Source: an uncultured Kiloniellales bacterium
GTDB taxonomy: Bacteria > Pseudomonadota > Alphaproteobacteria > Kiloniellales > JAKSDN01
Length of the DNA: 16,314 nt
Direction: 5' to 3'
NCBI GenBank assembly: GCA_947259625.1
Contig: CAMYMY010000029.1
Coordinates: 1-16,314 of the forward strand
The position numbers and the translations under genes are program-made. Shown here piece by piece: positions 1-6,960 of this stretch. The notes under the pieces were generated by a model. That model saw only the letters and a list, made by a program, of their open reading frames with translations. It had not been told where the DNA came from and did no database searches. The first letter of the stretch is position 1; every line of letters starts with the position of its first letter.

Positions 1-1836
1 CTGGTGCCGCCGCTGGCGCTGATCTTCGTCGTGCTCGGCTCCATCATCATGGGCGTCGCCACGGTCAATCAGGCCGGCGCCATCGGCGCGGTCGGCGCAA
101 CGATCATGGCTGGCTATCGGTTGCGCGAAGGCAGGTCGGGCGCCTATTGGCCTGCCATTCTGTCCATCGTGTCGGTGACCGCCCTGGCATTGATCGCCAA
201 CATCCACCCCATCAACGTCAAGAACATCAATACCGGCGGTGATGTCGTCTCCCTGAGTCTGGCGAGCGTCATGACGGTTGGGTTCGTTGTTTCGGTCGTC
301 TGGAGCTTCTGGCGAACGCTGACGACGGAAAACACACTGCGCGGAGTGATGGTCGAAACCGCCAAGACGACGTCTCTGGTGTTCATCATCCTTCTCGGCG
401 CGGCGATGCTGACGGCCGCTTTCCGCGGTTTCGGCGGCGAGGAGTTGGTCAAGGACTTCCTGACCAACCTGCCGGGCGGCTTCTGGGTCCAGTTCATCAT
501 CGTCATGGCGGTGATCTTCCTCCTCGGCTTCTTCCTCGACTTCATCGAAATCGCCGTGGTCGTGGTGCCGATCGTGGCGCCGATCCTGCTGGCCGATCCC
601 TCGGCGAACATCACCGCGGTCTGGCTCGGGGTGATGATCGGCCTGAACATCCAGACGTCGTTCCTGACGCCGCCCTTCGGCTTCGCCCTGTTCTACCTGC
701 GGGGCGTCGCGCCCGCCGTGGTGCGGACGGTCCAGATCTACAAGGGCGTCGTGGCCTTCATCTGCCTGCAGCTAGTCGGCCTCGCCATCGTCGGCGCCAG
801 CCCGTGGCTGGTCAACTTCCTGCCGAACCGGATTTCCCTGACCTCCGACACCGCGCCGCCACCGCAGAATCCGCGCCTGCAGTACTGCCTGGAGGAATAT
901 CTGTTCCAACAGTTTGACGCGCGTGAAACCGAGCTCAAGGCGGCCATCGGCGGGGCGCGCCGGCTCGACCTGTCCTACCTGCCGAAGGACATGCAGAAGA
1001 ACGCGGCTAGGGCGTTCGAACGGGCCGGCGAGACCTTCGCGCTTGTCGCCGCCGTCCGCGCGGCAGAGGCCGCGGTCGCCGCCAAGGCCGGCGCCTACAC
1101 GCCGTTGCGCGACCGGGTTCGCGACATCCAGCGGGATATCGCCAGGATCACTGCCAGGATCGAGGAGGCCGAGAGCCGGATCGCGCGCATGTCGAGCGCA
1201 ACCGAAGAGGAACAGGCGACCTTGCCCGCCGTCGAAGCTGAGGTCCGCGAGCTCCAGGCCGCACGAAAGGATCTGCGGGCGCGGATTCCGGAGAGCTGGG
1301 CCGAGCAGAGCGATGCGATTCAGGCGCTTCAGAAAGAAGGGGAAAACGCGCGCAGGGCATACCGCCGCAACGTCGACGGCGCCTACGGGCCAATCAGTGA
1401 GATCGTTGCGATCATCGCCGCCACCGATCTTCTGGAGGCAGCCAGGGACGGCATGGAGGATCTGAAGGACATCGTCGAGAGCGCCGACCCGGAAACGGCC
1501 GCGGAGCGGATCAACGAGGTCGCACGGGCGGTCGGCAAGATCGACGGCGCTGGCGATATCCGCTCACTCTTGTCGAAGGCCCGGCGGGCGATCAGAGGCA
1601 AGACACCGGAGCCGGACAAGGCGCTCGAACTCATCGACGAGGCGCTTGCCGAACACGCCGCTGAAATGGCCTGGCGCAGACAGGCCAAGGCAGATCTTCT
1701 GCCCGGGCTGGAGGCCTACGAAGTGGCGATCCGCGATACCATCGGCCTGCGCCAGCAGCCGCGCCTGCCCTTACGGCAGGTCAAGGAAATCGTCGGCTGC
1801 CTCTCGCAGCACCGGGACATCTCGCTGAACTTCTAG
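1..1836 (+). CDS. TRAP transporter large permease (DctM-like), 5' partial, with coiled-coil tail
   Basis: The reading frame is open from base 1, so the N-terminus lies outside the window. The first ~280 residues are hydrophobic with repeated membrane segments and carry the DctM-type signature GLNIQTSFLTPPFGFALFYL (about residues 215-234 of the visible part), preceded by a hydrophobic stretch FLLGFFLDFIEIAVVVVPIV. Known for the family: the large permease is the Na+-coupled translocation subunit in the inner membrane and works with a small DctQ subunit and a periplasmic receptor. From about residue 285 the protein becomes soluble, charged and helical, with Glu/Arg/Ala heptad-like runs (about 365-435), ending at residue 611. 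This long C-terminal tail is not part of the basic transport fold. No DctQ or receptor gene follows directly; the only receptor in the window is 5 kb downstream. The substrate cannot be told. The TRAP permease call is confident; the role of the tail is unknown. Confidence 0.9.
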   Translation: MVPPLALIFVVLGSIIMGVATVNQAGAIGAVGATIMAGYRLREGRSGAYWPAILSIVSVTALALIANIHPINVKNINTGGDVVSLSLASVMTVGFVVSVVWSFWRTLTTENTLRGVMVETAKTTSLVFIILLGAAMLTAAFRGFGGEELVKDFLTNLPGGFWVQFIIVMAVIFLLGFFLDFIEIAVVVVPIVAPILLADPSANITAVWLGVMIGLNIQTSFLTPPFGFALFYLRGVAPAVVRTVQIYKGVVAFICLQLVGLAIVGASPWLVNFLPNRISLTSDTAPPPQNPRLQYCLEEYLFQQFDARETELKAAIGGARRLDLSYLPKDMQKNAARAFERAGETFALVAAVRAAEAAVAAKAGAYTPLRDRVRDIQRDIARITARIEEAESRIARMSSATEEEQATLPAVEAEVRELQAARKDLRARIPESWAEQSDAIQALQKEGENARRAYRRNVDGAYGPISEIVAIIAATDLLEAARDGMEDLKDIVESADPETAAERINEVARAVGKIDGAGDIRSLLSKARRAIRGKTPEPDKALELIDEALAEHAAEMAWRRQAKADLLPGLEAYEVAIRDTIGLRQQPRLPLRQVKEIVGCLSQHRDISLNF

Positions 1837-1921
1837 GCGCGTCGTCCCGTTGGAAGGAGGTGTCCAGATCCTCGCGCAGGTTTCGAGATGAGGGGTGCTG
1901 CCAGCGCACGGTGACACATTC

Positions 1922-1950
1922 TTTCAATTCGATCCAAATTGCGGTAACAT
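1922..1950 (+). promoter_or_regulatory. Possible sigma70-type promoter for the first MopE-like gene
   Basis: The 165-nt gap after the TRAP permease gene contains an AT-richer patch. A TAACAT hexamer at 1945-1950 (4/6 to the -10 consensus) lies 17 nt after a weak TTTCAA (3/6 to -35). This is only a weak match and rests mainly on base composition against a GC-rich background. No convincing terminator is visible in the gap. Confidence 0.22.
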
Positions 1951-2001
1951 CATTCACGGGAGACCCGAGCGCGGCCAACGGCCGACGGGGAGGGGTAACT
2001 C

Positions 2002-3255
2002 ATGAGACGAGTTCGTGCCTACGCAGGCCTTGCCGCAGCGCTGGCCCTGCTTTCGCTTCTGCTGCTGGCGCCCTGGCCGGGCCGCGCGCAGGTGCCGACC
2101 ACGATCGGCTACCAGGGCTCGCTGACCGACGCGGCGGGCGCCCCGATCACGGCAACGCTCGACATGGTCTTCTCGCTCTACGACGCCCCGGCGGCCGTGA
2201 CGCCGCTGTGGAGCGAGACCCAGCCGGTGACGGTCAGCAACGGCGTCTTCAGCGTCCTCCTCGGCTCGGCCACGCCGTTTCCGGCGAACCTCTTTACCGG
2301 CCCGCGCTACCTCGGCGTCAAGGTGGACACCGATGCCGAGATGACGCCGCGCCTGCCCTTCGCCGCCGCGCCCTTCGCGCTCGCCCTGGACCAGGATCTC
2401 GACGGCTGGACGATCAGCAGCGGCGACTGCGACGACGCGAGCTCCGCCGCCAATCCCGGAGCGGCCGAAGTCTGCGACGGCCTCGACAACGACTGCGACG
2501 GCACGGTCGACGACGGCGACCCGGGCGGCGGCGGCGCCTGCAGTACGGGCCTTGCGGGCGTCTGCGCCGCGGGGACCGAGGTGTGTACGGGCGGCGGGCT
2601 GGTCTGCCAGCCGGACGTCGCGCCTTCGCCCGAGGTGTGCGACGGCCTGGACAACGACTGCGACGGGACGGCCGACGAGGGCTGCGCCTGCGTACCCGGC
2701 GAGACCAGGGTCTGCGGCAGCTCCGATGTTGGCGTCTGCCAGCTGGGCACCGAGACCTGCCAGCCCGGTGGAACCTGGGGAGCCTGTGCGGGCGCCGTCG
2801 AGCCGAGCCCCGAGCTCTGCGACGGTCTGGACAACGACTGCGACGGCACGACCGACGACGGCGCGGAGGCAACCTGTAGCGCCGGTGAAACTTGCGTCGC
2901 CGGCTCCTGCCAGCCCATCGACCATTCCGGCACCTGGGGCCTGACGCCGACGGTCGCCTACAGCTGTGCCGCGGGTCTTTTCAGCTTCTCGTTCAGCAGT
3001 GTGTTTATCTTGGACACGAACCCCAACCTGTCCGTGGACACCGGCGACCAACCGGGCGTACTGACGGGCAGCTTCAGCTCGGGCACGGACTTCAGCGTCA
3101 GCCGCGTCCTGAGCGGCAGCTGCACGGAGGGCTACGACCTGACGGGCAGCTTTACGGACGCCAACACCTTCACCGGTGCCTTCACGGCGACCTACACAGG
3201 GACCTGCCTGGACTGCACCAACCAGAGCTGGTCGGTCACCGGCACGCGGCCATGA
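2002..3255 (+). CDS. Secreted MopE-like protein with three Cys/Asp metal-binding repeats
   Basis: The 417-residue protein starts at ATG 2002 behind a purine-rich RBS (GGGGAGGGG, 1988-1996). Residues 1-29 form a signal peptide with a Leu/Ala-rich core and probable cleavage after GRA. Residues 31-127 form a compact beta-type domain beginning VPTTIGYQGSLTD, a type seen at the N-terminus of many secreted proteins. Residues ~130-305 are Cys-rich and contain three copies of the motif CDGLDNDCDGT (from about 158, 213 and 273), which matches the MopE putative metal-binding repeat (Pfam Cu-binding_MopE family). A DxDxDG-like run (DQDLDGW) precedes the first copy. Residues ~308-417 look like a beta-rich domain with Ser/Thr/Gly and four Cys. 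About 24 Cys in all suggests a disulfide-stabilised extracytoplasmic protein. Known: Methylococcus MopE binds copper. Metal binding here is inferred and the metal is unknown (Ca2+ is also plausible given the Asp content). Confidence 0.82.
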   Translation: MRRVRAYAGLAAALALLSLLLLAPWPGRAQVPTTIGYQGSLTDAAGAPITATLDMVFSLYDAPAAVTPLWSETQPVTVSNGVFSVLLGSATPFPANLFTGPRYLGVKVDTDAEMTPRLPFAAAPFALALDQDLDGWTISSGDCDDASSAANPGAAEVCDGLDNDCDGTVDDGDPGGGGACSTGLAGVCAAGTEVCTGGGLVCQPDVAPSPEVCDGLDNDCDGTADEGCACVPGETRVCGSSDVGVCQLGTETCQPGGTWGACAGAVEPSPELCDGLDNDCDGTTDDGAEATCSAGETCVAGSCQPIDHSGTWGLTPTVAYSCAAGLFSFSFSSVFILDTNPNLSVDTGDQPGVLTGSFSSGTDFSVSRVLSGSCTEGYDLTGSFTDANTFTGAFTATYTGTCLDCTNQSWSVTGTRP

Positions 3256-3330
3256 ACGCGGCGGCGCCGACCGATCCTCGGCCCGCGCTGCCACCCGCTG
3301 TCGCTTTCGTCCGGCCCGCGCCGCCGGCAC

Positions 3331-3359
3331 TGGTCAAATACCCACAACAAGCTTAGGAT
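3331..3359 (+). promoter_or_regulatory. Possible promoter before the second MopE-like gene
   Basis: In the 165-nt gap between the two paralogues, TGGTCA (3331-3336, 4/6 to -35) and TAGGAT (3354-3359, 4/6 to -10) are 17 nt apart. The start codon at 3421 is about 60 nt downstream. The match is moderate, and read-through from the first paralogue would also be possible because no terminator is apparent. Confidence 0.33.
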
Positions 3360-3420
3360 TGTTTCGAGGCCAGGGCCGGGGCAAAGGGGCGTCGCAGGCG
3401 GAACTGCGGAGGGCAAGACC

Positions 3421-4671
3421 ATGAAGCGGGCGTTTTTGCGCGGGCGCTGGACGGCGGTTCTGGGCGTGGTTGCTTTGTTCTTGCTGGTACCCTTGCCGGG
3501 TCATTCGGCCGTGCCGACGACGGTCGGCTATCAGGGCTCGCTGACCGATCCCGCCGGCACGCCGGTCAACACAACGCTTCCCATGGTCTTCTCGCTCTAC
3601 GACGCCCCGGCCGCCGCGACGCCGCTGTGGAGCGAGACGCAGTCGGTGACGGTCACGAACGGGATCTTCAGCGTGCGCCTGGGGTCGGTCACGCCGTTTC
3701 CGGCGAACCTCTTCACGGGCCCGCGCTTTCTCGGGGTCAAGGTGGATACGGACCCGGAGATGACGCCCCGGCTGCCCTTCGATGCCGCGCCCTTCGCCTT
3801 CAGCGCCGAGCAGCTGGTCGCCTGCGCGCCGGGGCAGACCAACTGCGCCGGCACCTGCGTCGACCTGCAGAGCGACACGAGCAATTGCGGGACCTGCGGC
3901 ACTGTCTGTGCGGGCGCCGAGACCTGCATCGGCGGAGCCTGCACCCTTGACCCCGACGACGACGACGACGGCTGGACCGTGGGCGCGGGCGACTGCAACG
4001 ACGCGGACCCCGAGATCAACCCGGATGCGCCCGAAGTCTGCAACGATGTCGACGACGACTGCGACGACATCATCGACGAAAGCGGCGCGGTCGGCGAAAC
4101 GGAATGGTTTGCGGATGCCGACGCCGACAGCTTCGGCGATCCGTCAATTTCGACCTTCGCGTGCTCACAACCGCCGGGCACCGTCCCCGACGGCTCCGAC
4201 TGCGACGACGCGGACCCCGAAATCAACCCCGGCGCGCCGGAGATCTGCAACGGCGTCGACGACAACTGCAACGCCAGCGTCGACGAGGGCGCCGACGCCT
4301 CTTGCGGCGACGGCAGTCTGTGCACGACGGACGTCTGCGCTTCGGGAGCGTGTCAGAACACGCCCCTGGACTGCTCGGGGATTTCGGACGCATGCAACGT
4401 GGGCGCCTGCGACGAAGGCACGGGAGCCTGCGTGCCCCAGGCCGTTGCCGACGGCACCGCCTGCGACGACGCAGACGCCTGTTCGGTGGCGGATCAATGC
4501 CAGGCCGGCGCTTGCGCCGGGGGGGCGCCGCTCGACTGTGGCGTCTCCACCGTCTGCGCGACCAGGTTCTGCGATTCGGCCACCGGCTGCGGTGTTACCT
4601 ACGCTCCCGCCGGCATCGCCTGCGGAACGGGGCTGGTCTGTAACGGGTCCGGCAGCTGCGTGCCGTTGTAG
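3421..4671 (+). CDS. Secreted Cys-rich MopE-like protein, paralogue of the upstream gene
   Basis: The 416-residue protein starts at ATG 3421 (GGAGGG RBS about 7 nt upstream). The signal peptide is residues 1-30, with likely cleavage after GHSA. Residues 31-128 align without gaps to the preceding gene's product, with about 80 of 98 residues identical by eye. After that the proteins diverge. Residues ~135-175 form a CxxGQxxCxGxCVDL...NCGTCG...C module typical of large-genome deltaproteobacterial/myxobacterial surface proteins. Residues ~178-290 hold an Asp run (DPDDDDDGW) and two MopE-type units (GDCNDADPEINPDAPEVCND and SDCDDADPEINPGAPEICNG). Residues ~295-416 are further Cys-rich repeats. About 34 Cys in total implies many disulfides. 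A thioredoxin-like gene follows after 16 nt, probably in the same operon. A metal-binding surface or periplasmic role is inferred from the repeats; the true ligand and location are not shown. Confidence 0.82.
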   Translation: MKRAFLRGRWTAVLGVVALFLLVPLPGHSAVPTTVGYQGSLTDPAGTPVNTTLPMVFSLYDAPAAATPLWSETQSVTVTNGIFSVRLGSVTPFPANLFTGPRFLGVKVDTDPEMTPRLPFDAAPFAFSAEQLVACAPGQTNCAGTCVDLQSDTSNCGTCGTVCAGAETCIGGACTLDPDDDDDGWTVGAGDCNDADPEINPDAPEVCNDVDDDCDDIIDESGAVGETEWFADADADSFGDPSISTFACSQPPGTVPDGSDCDDADPEINPGAPEICNGVDDNCNASVDEGADASCGDGSLCTTDVCASGACQNTPLDCSGISDACNVGACDEGTGACVPQAVADGTACDDADACSVADQCQAGACAGGAPLDCGVSTVCATRFCDSATGCGVTYAPAGIACGTGLVCNGSGSCVPL

Positions 4672-4687
4672 CCGGTGAGGTGAAGGC

Positions 4688-5584
4688 ATGGGCATGATCA
4701 CAAGAGCGGGGCTGCCCGCCGTCCTGACGGTTCTGGCCCTTATGTCGGCTGCCACCCCGCCAACTCTGGCTCAGGGCATGAGCGTGGAGCAGGGCGAGGC
4801 GATCCTGGAGGAGCTGAAGGCGATCCGCGGGCTGCTCGAGCGCATGGAGGGGCGCGGCCTGCCGTCGGCCCCCTCGGCGGCCCGGCCCCAAGCGGCCCGC
4901 CCGCAGGCGGCCCCGGCCAGGGTCAGCGTCTCGGCCAAGGGGCGCCCGGCGCTGGGCGACCCCGAGGCGCCGCTCACCCTGGTCGAGTTCACGGACTACC
5001 AGTGTCCCTTCTGCAACCGCTTCTTCAGGACCGCCTTCCCGGAGATCAAGAAGAAGTACATCGACAGCGGCAAGCTGCGCCTGGTGATCAAGGACCTGCC
5101 GCTCGCCTTCCACGCCAACGCGCGCGGGGCCGCCCAGGCCGCGCACTGCGCCGGCGAGCAGGGCAGGTTCTGGCCCCTACACGACAAGCTCTACGAGAAC
5201 GCGACCCGGCTGGAGGCCGCCAACCTCCCGGGCTACGGCGAGCAGGCCGGCCTGGAGGCGGATGCGTTCCGGGACTGCCTGGCGAGCGAGCGCCATCTGG
5301 CGGCGATCGACGGCGACGCGGCCGAGGCCGGCCGTGTCGGCATCACCGGGACGCCCAGCTTCGTGCTCGGCCGCACGACGGCGGACGCGATCGCGGGCGA
5401 AAAAATCGTCGGCGCCAAGCCCTATCCCGCCTTCGAGGCCAAGATCGAGGCGCTGCTGGCCGAGGCGGGCGCGGCGCGGCAAGAGGGCCAGCGCAAAGGC
5501 GCCGCGCCGGACACGAGCAGCGCCAACTACCGCCTGACGGGTGCCACCGGCGCCGAAACGGCAATGCCGTCGGCAAAGGACTGA
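4688..5584 (+). CDS. Periplasmic DsbA-family thiol-disulfide oxidoreductase (thioredoxin fold)
   Basis: The 298-residue protein starts at ATG 4688 with GAGGTGAAGG as RBS; a second ATG two codons later is an alternative. The signal peptide is about residues 1-29 (TLAQ end). A short amphipathic helix (about 33-54) may mediate dimerisation as in DsbC/ScsC-type proteins. A Pro/Ala linker follows, then the DsbA-like domain (about 80-260). The active site is C106-P-F-C109 in FTDYQCPFCNRFF, the cis-Pro loop is GITGTPSFVLG (Pro223), and extra cysteines lie at 154 and 197. The domain order matches the 'DSBA-like thioredoxin domain' proteins common in Alphaproteobacteria. It lies 16 nt after the Cys-rich MopE-like gene, so a role in forming or isomerising that protein's disulfides is a reasonable inference. 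The last ~35 residues are low complexity. Whether it oxidises, reduces or isomerises cannot be told from the CPFC motif alone. Confidence 0.9.
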   Translation: MGMITRAGLPAVLTVLALMSAATPPTLAQGMSVEQGEAILEELKAIRGLLERMEGRGLPSAPSAARPQAARPQAAPARVSVSAKGRPALGDPEAPLTLVEFTDYQCPFCNRFFRTAFPEIKKKYIDSGKLRLVIKDLPLAFHANARGAAQAAHCAGEQGRFWPLHDKLYENATRLEAANLPGYGEQAGLEADAFRDCLASERHLAAIDGDAAEAGRVGITGTPSFVLGRTTADAIAGEKIVGAKPYPAFEAKIEALLAEAGAARQEGQRKGAAPDTSSANYRLTGATGAETAMPSAKD

Positions 5585-5590
5585 GTGCAG

Positions 5591-5637
5591 CCGCCTCATA
5601 CCAAAGGTCATCGACAATGACCGTTGGTATGAGGCGG
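5591..5637. repeat. Near-perfect 21-bp palindrome (REP-like intergenic element)
   Basis: Arms 5591-5611 and 5617-5637 are complementary at 20 of 21 positions (the one mismatch is A5605 against G5623) around the 5-nt loop CGACA. The element begins 7 nt after the DsbA-like stop codon. It could fold in RNA as a very stable hairpin and act as a terminator or 3'-end stabiliser, although no T-run follows. Its length, symmetry and location between genes are those of a dispersed REP-type repeat; copy number elsewhere cannot be seen. Confidence 0.75.
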
Positions 5638-5704
5638 TGTTGCGGTTCGAGCGGGTTACGGCTAGCGTGCCCGCCACTGCGAAACGACAAGGCAGCCACA
5701 AGAA

Positions 5705-6571
5705 ATGCGTTGGACCGAACGGCGCGAACGTTTTCGCGCGCTCCTCGCCGGGGACCGCTGCGTCCACCCCGGCTCCGTCTTCGATCCGGTCTCCGCGCGT
5801 ATCGCTGAGGACCTCGGCTTCGAGGTCGGCATGTTCGCGGGCTCGGTCGCGTCGATGACGGTGCTGGGCGCCCCCGACCTGATCGTGCTGACGCTGAGCG
5901 AGTTCGCCGGGCAGGCGTATCGCATCTGCCGCGCCGGCCAGCTCCCGCTTCTGGTGGACGCGGACCACGGCTACGGCAACGCGCTCAACGTCAAGCGCAC
6001 GGTGGAAGAGCTCGAGGCGGCGGGCGTCGCCGCGCTCTCGATCGAGGACACGGAGCTGCCCCAGCCCTTCGGCGCGCTCGGCGAGACGCGACTTGTTTCC
6101 ATCGAGGAGGGCGTCGGCAAGATGCGCGCCGCGCTCGAGGGCCGCCGGGACCCGAAGCTGGTGATCGCCGGCCGGACCAGCGCGATCGCGGTGACCGGCG
6201 TCGAGGACGCGGTCGCGCGGGCAACGGCCTACGAGGCCGCGGGCGTCGACGCGATTTTCCTGGTCGGCGTCAAGACGCGCGACCAGCTGGAGGCTGTCTC
6301 CGCGGCGGTGACCCTGCCACTCATCATCGGCGGCGCCGGGCCCGAGGTCATGGACCTGGACTATCTGAGCGGCAAGGGCGTGCGGGTCTGCCTTCAGGGC
6401 CATCAGCCCTTCATGGCCGCCGTCCGCGCCGTTCGCGAGACCTTGAAGGCCCTGCGCGACGGCACGCCGCCCGCCGAGCTCGAGGGCCTCGCATCCGCCG
6501 AGCTCATGAAGCAGGTCACCCGCGACGAGGGCTACCGCCGCTGGATGAAGGATTTCCTAGGCGGCGATTGA
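5705..6571 (+). CDS. Isocitrate lyase/PEP mutase superfamily protein, probable oxaloacetate decarboxylase
   Basis: The 288-residue protein starts at ATG 5705 with only a weak RBS. It is a single (beta/alpha)8-type domain. The metal- and substrate-binding motif is DADHGYGN at residues 85-92, a variant of the superfamily's D-x-D-x-G-(Y/F)-G. Other family marks are the N-terminal HPGSVFDPVSARIAEDLGFE segment, the SIEDTELPQPFG loop (about 112-123) and VIAGRTSAI. The superfamily's lyases have a KKCGH-type catalytic loop after the SIED segment; here the sequence is PQPFGALGE with no Cys, which argues against isocitrate or methylisocitrate lyase. It fits the oxaloacetate decarboxylase group (PA4872-like), which uses Mg2+ to turn oxaloacetate into pyruvate and CO2. 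That exact activity is inferred from similarity. It appears to be a single gene, bounded by the palindrome upstream and the thiamine leader downstream. Confidence 0.85.
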   Translation: MRWTERRERFRALLAGDRCVHPGSVFDPVSARIAEDLGFEVGMFAGSVASMTVLGAPDLIVLTLSEFAGQAYRICRAGQLPLLVDADHGYGNALNVKRTVEELEAAGVAALSIEDTELPQPFGALGETRLVSIEEGVGKMRAALEGRRDPKLVIAGRTSAIAVTGVEDAVARATAYEAAGVDAIFLVGVKTRDQLEAVSAAVTLPLIIGGAGPEVMDLDYLSGKGVRVCLQGHQPFMAAVRAVRETLKALRDGTPPAELEGLASAELMKQVTRDEGYRRWMKDFLGGD

Positions 6572-6782
6572 GCCGCGCGCGGTCACCTCATCGCGTTTCG
6601 GAGAGCCGAATGAATCGGGCCGATGACGGAACGGCCTCTCTGGAAATGCAGGGAATCCCGCACGCCCAGGAACGAGTGCTCCGGTAGGCACGCCTCAGGC
6701 ATTAGGCCGACATGAAAGTCCGCTTCGTGCTTTCGCCACGCCCGAATTCAAACCCGAGGCGTCACCCTTCGCTCCAAGGACT

Positions 6783-6811
6783 TTGACAGGCCCCGGGCAG
6801 GGTGTCATGGT
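6783..6811 (+). promoter_or_regulatory. Putative promoter of the thiamine unit
   Basis: A perfect -35 hexamer TTGACA lies at 6783-6788, with a weak -10 (CATGGT, 6806-6811, 3/6) after a 17-nt spacer. Transcription would start near 6818, just ahead of the riboswitch aptamer. The preceding stretch (6572-6782), downstream of the mutase-family gene, shows no gene or strong structure that I can recognise. Confidence 0.45.
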
Positions 6812-6823
6812 TTCACCCAAACG

Positions 6824-6899
6824 GCCCTGGGGTGCCCCCGGTTTGGCGGGGCTGAGAACACACCCATGGAACCTGATCTGGATCATGCCAGCGCAGGGA
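6824..6899 (+). promoter_or_regulatory. TPP riboswitch aptamer (THI element)
   Basis: The conserved thi-box blocks occur in order. They are CCCTGGGGTGCCC (6825-6837), GGGGCTGAGA (6848-6857), ACCCATGGAACCTGATCTGG (6862-6881) and ATGCCAGCGCAGGGA (6884-6898 region). Helix P1 pairs 6825-6829 (CCCTG) with 6894-6898 (CAGGG). The CTGAGA pyrimidine-sensing loop and the pyrophosphate-sensing CCTGATCTGGAT...TGCCAGCG arm are both intact. Known role: it binds thiamine pyrophosphate and shuts off the downstream genes, here a TRAP receptor, thiM and thiE. Confidence 0.96.
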
Positions 6900-6960
6900 G
6901 CCGCCGTCCGTCGCATGAGTTCGTGGCCCTCGGCTGGCTCCCGTGAGGAAGGAGGCCACG
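6896..6960 (+). promoter_or_regulatory. Riboswitch expression platform: SD-sequestering hairpin and competing anti-sequestor
   Basis: CGTGGCC (6922-6928) is perfectly complementary to GGCCACG (6954-6960), which abuts the ATG at 6961 and includes the end of the Shine-Dalgarno AAGGAGG (6949-6955). Two more pairs form across a one-base bulge (6930-6931 with 6952-6953). The alternative GGGAGCC (6896-6902) is perfectly complementary to GGCTCCC (6936-6942) and cannot form together with P1, with which it shares GGG 6896-6898. Nor can it form, without a pseudoknot, together with the SD hairpin. This reads as translational control. The pairing is directly visible; its use in the cell is inferred. Confidence 0.65.

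Noticed and set aside
1854..1862. AAGGAGGTG as the RBS/start of a gene
   Set aside because: The frame beginning here at GTG 1860 overlaps the MopE-like gene out of frame and translates to Arg/Gly-rich shadow sequence. The motif has no plausible gene behind it.
2404..4671. Repetitive GACGACGAC-type stretches as a tandem DNA repeat or CRISPR-like array
   Set aside because: They are codons for Asp- and Cys-rich protein repeats (CDGLDNDCDG and relatives), with irregular spacing and no constant repeat/spacer pattern.
6943..6960. GTG 6943 as the start of the TRAP receptor
   Set aside because: It would place the strong AAGGAGG RBS inside the coding region; ATG 6961 has ideal spacing and gives a normal Tat-type signal peptide.
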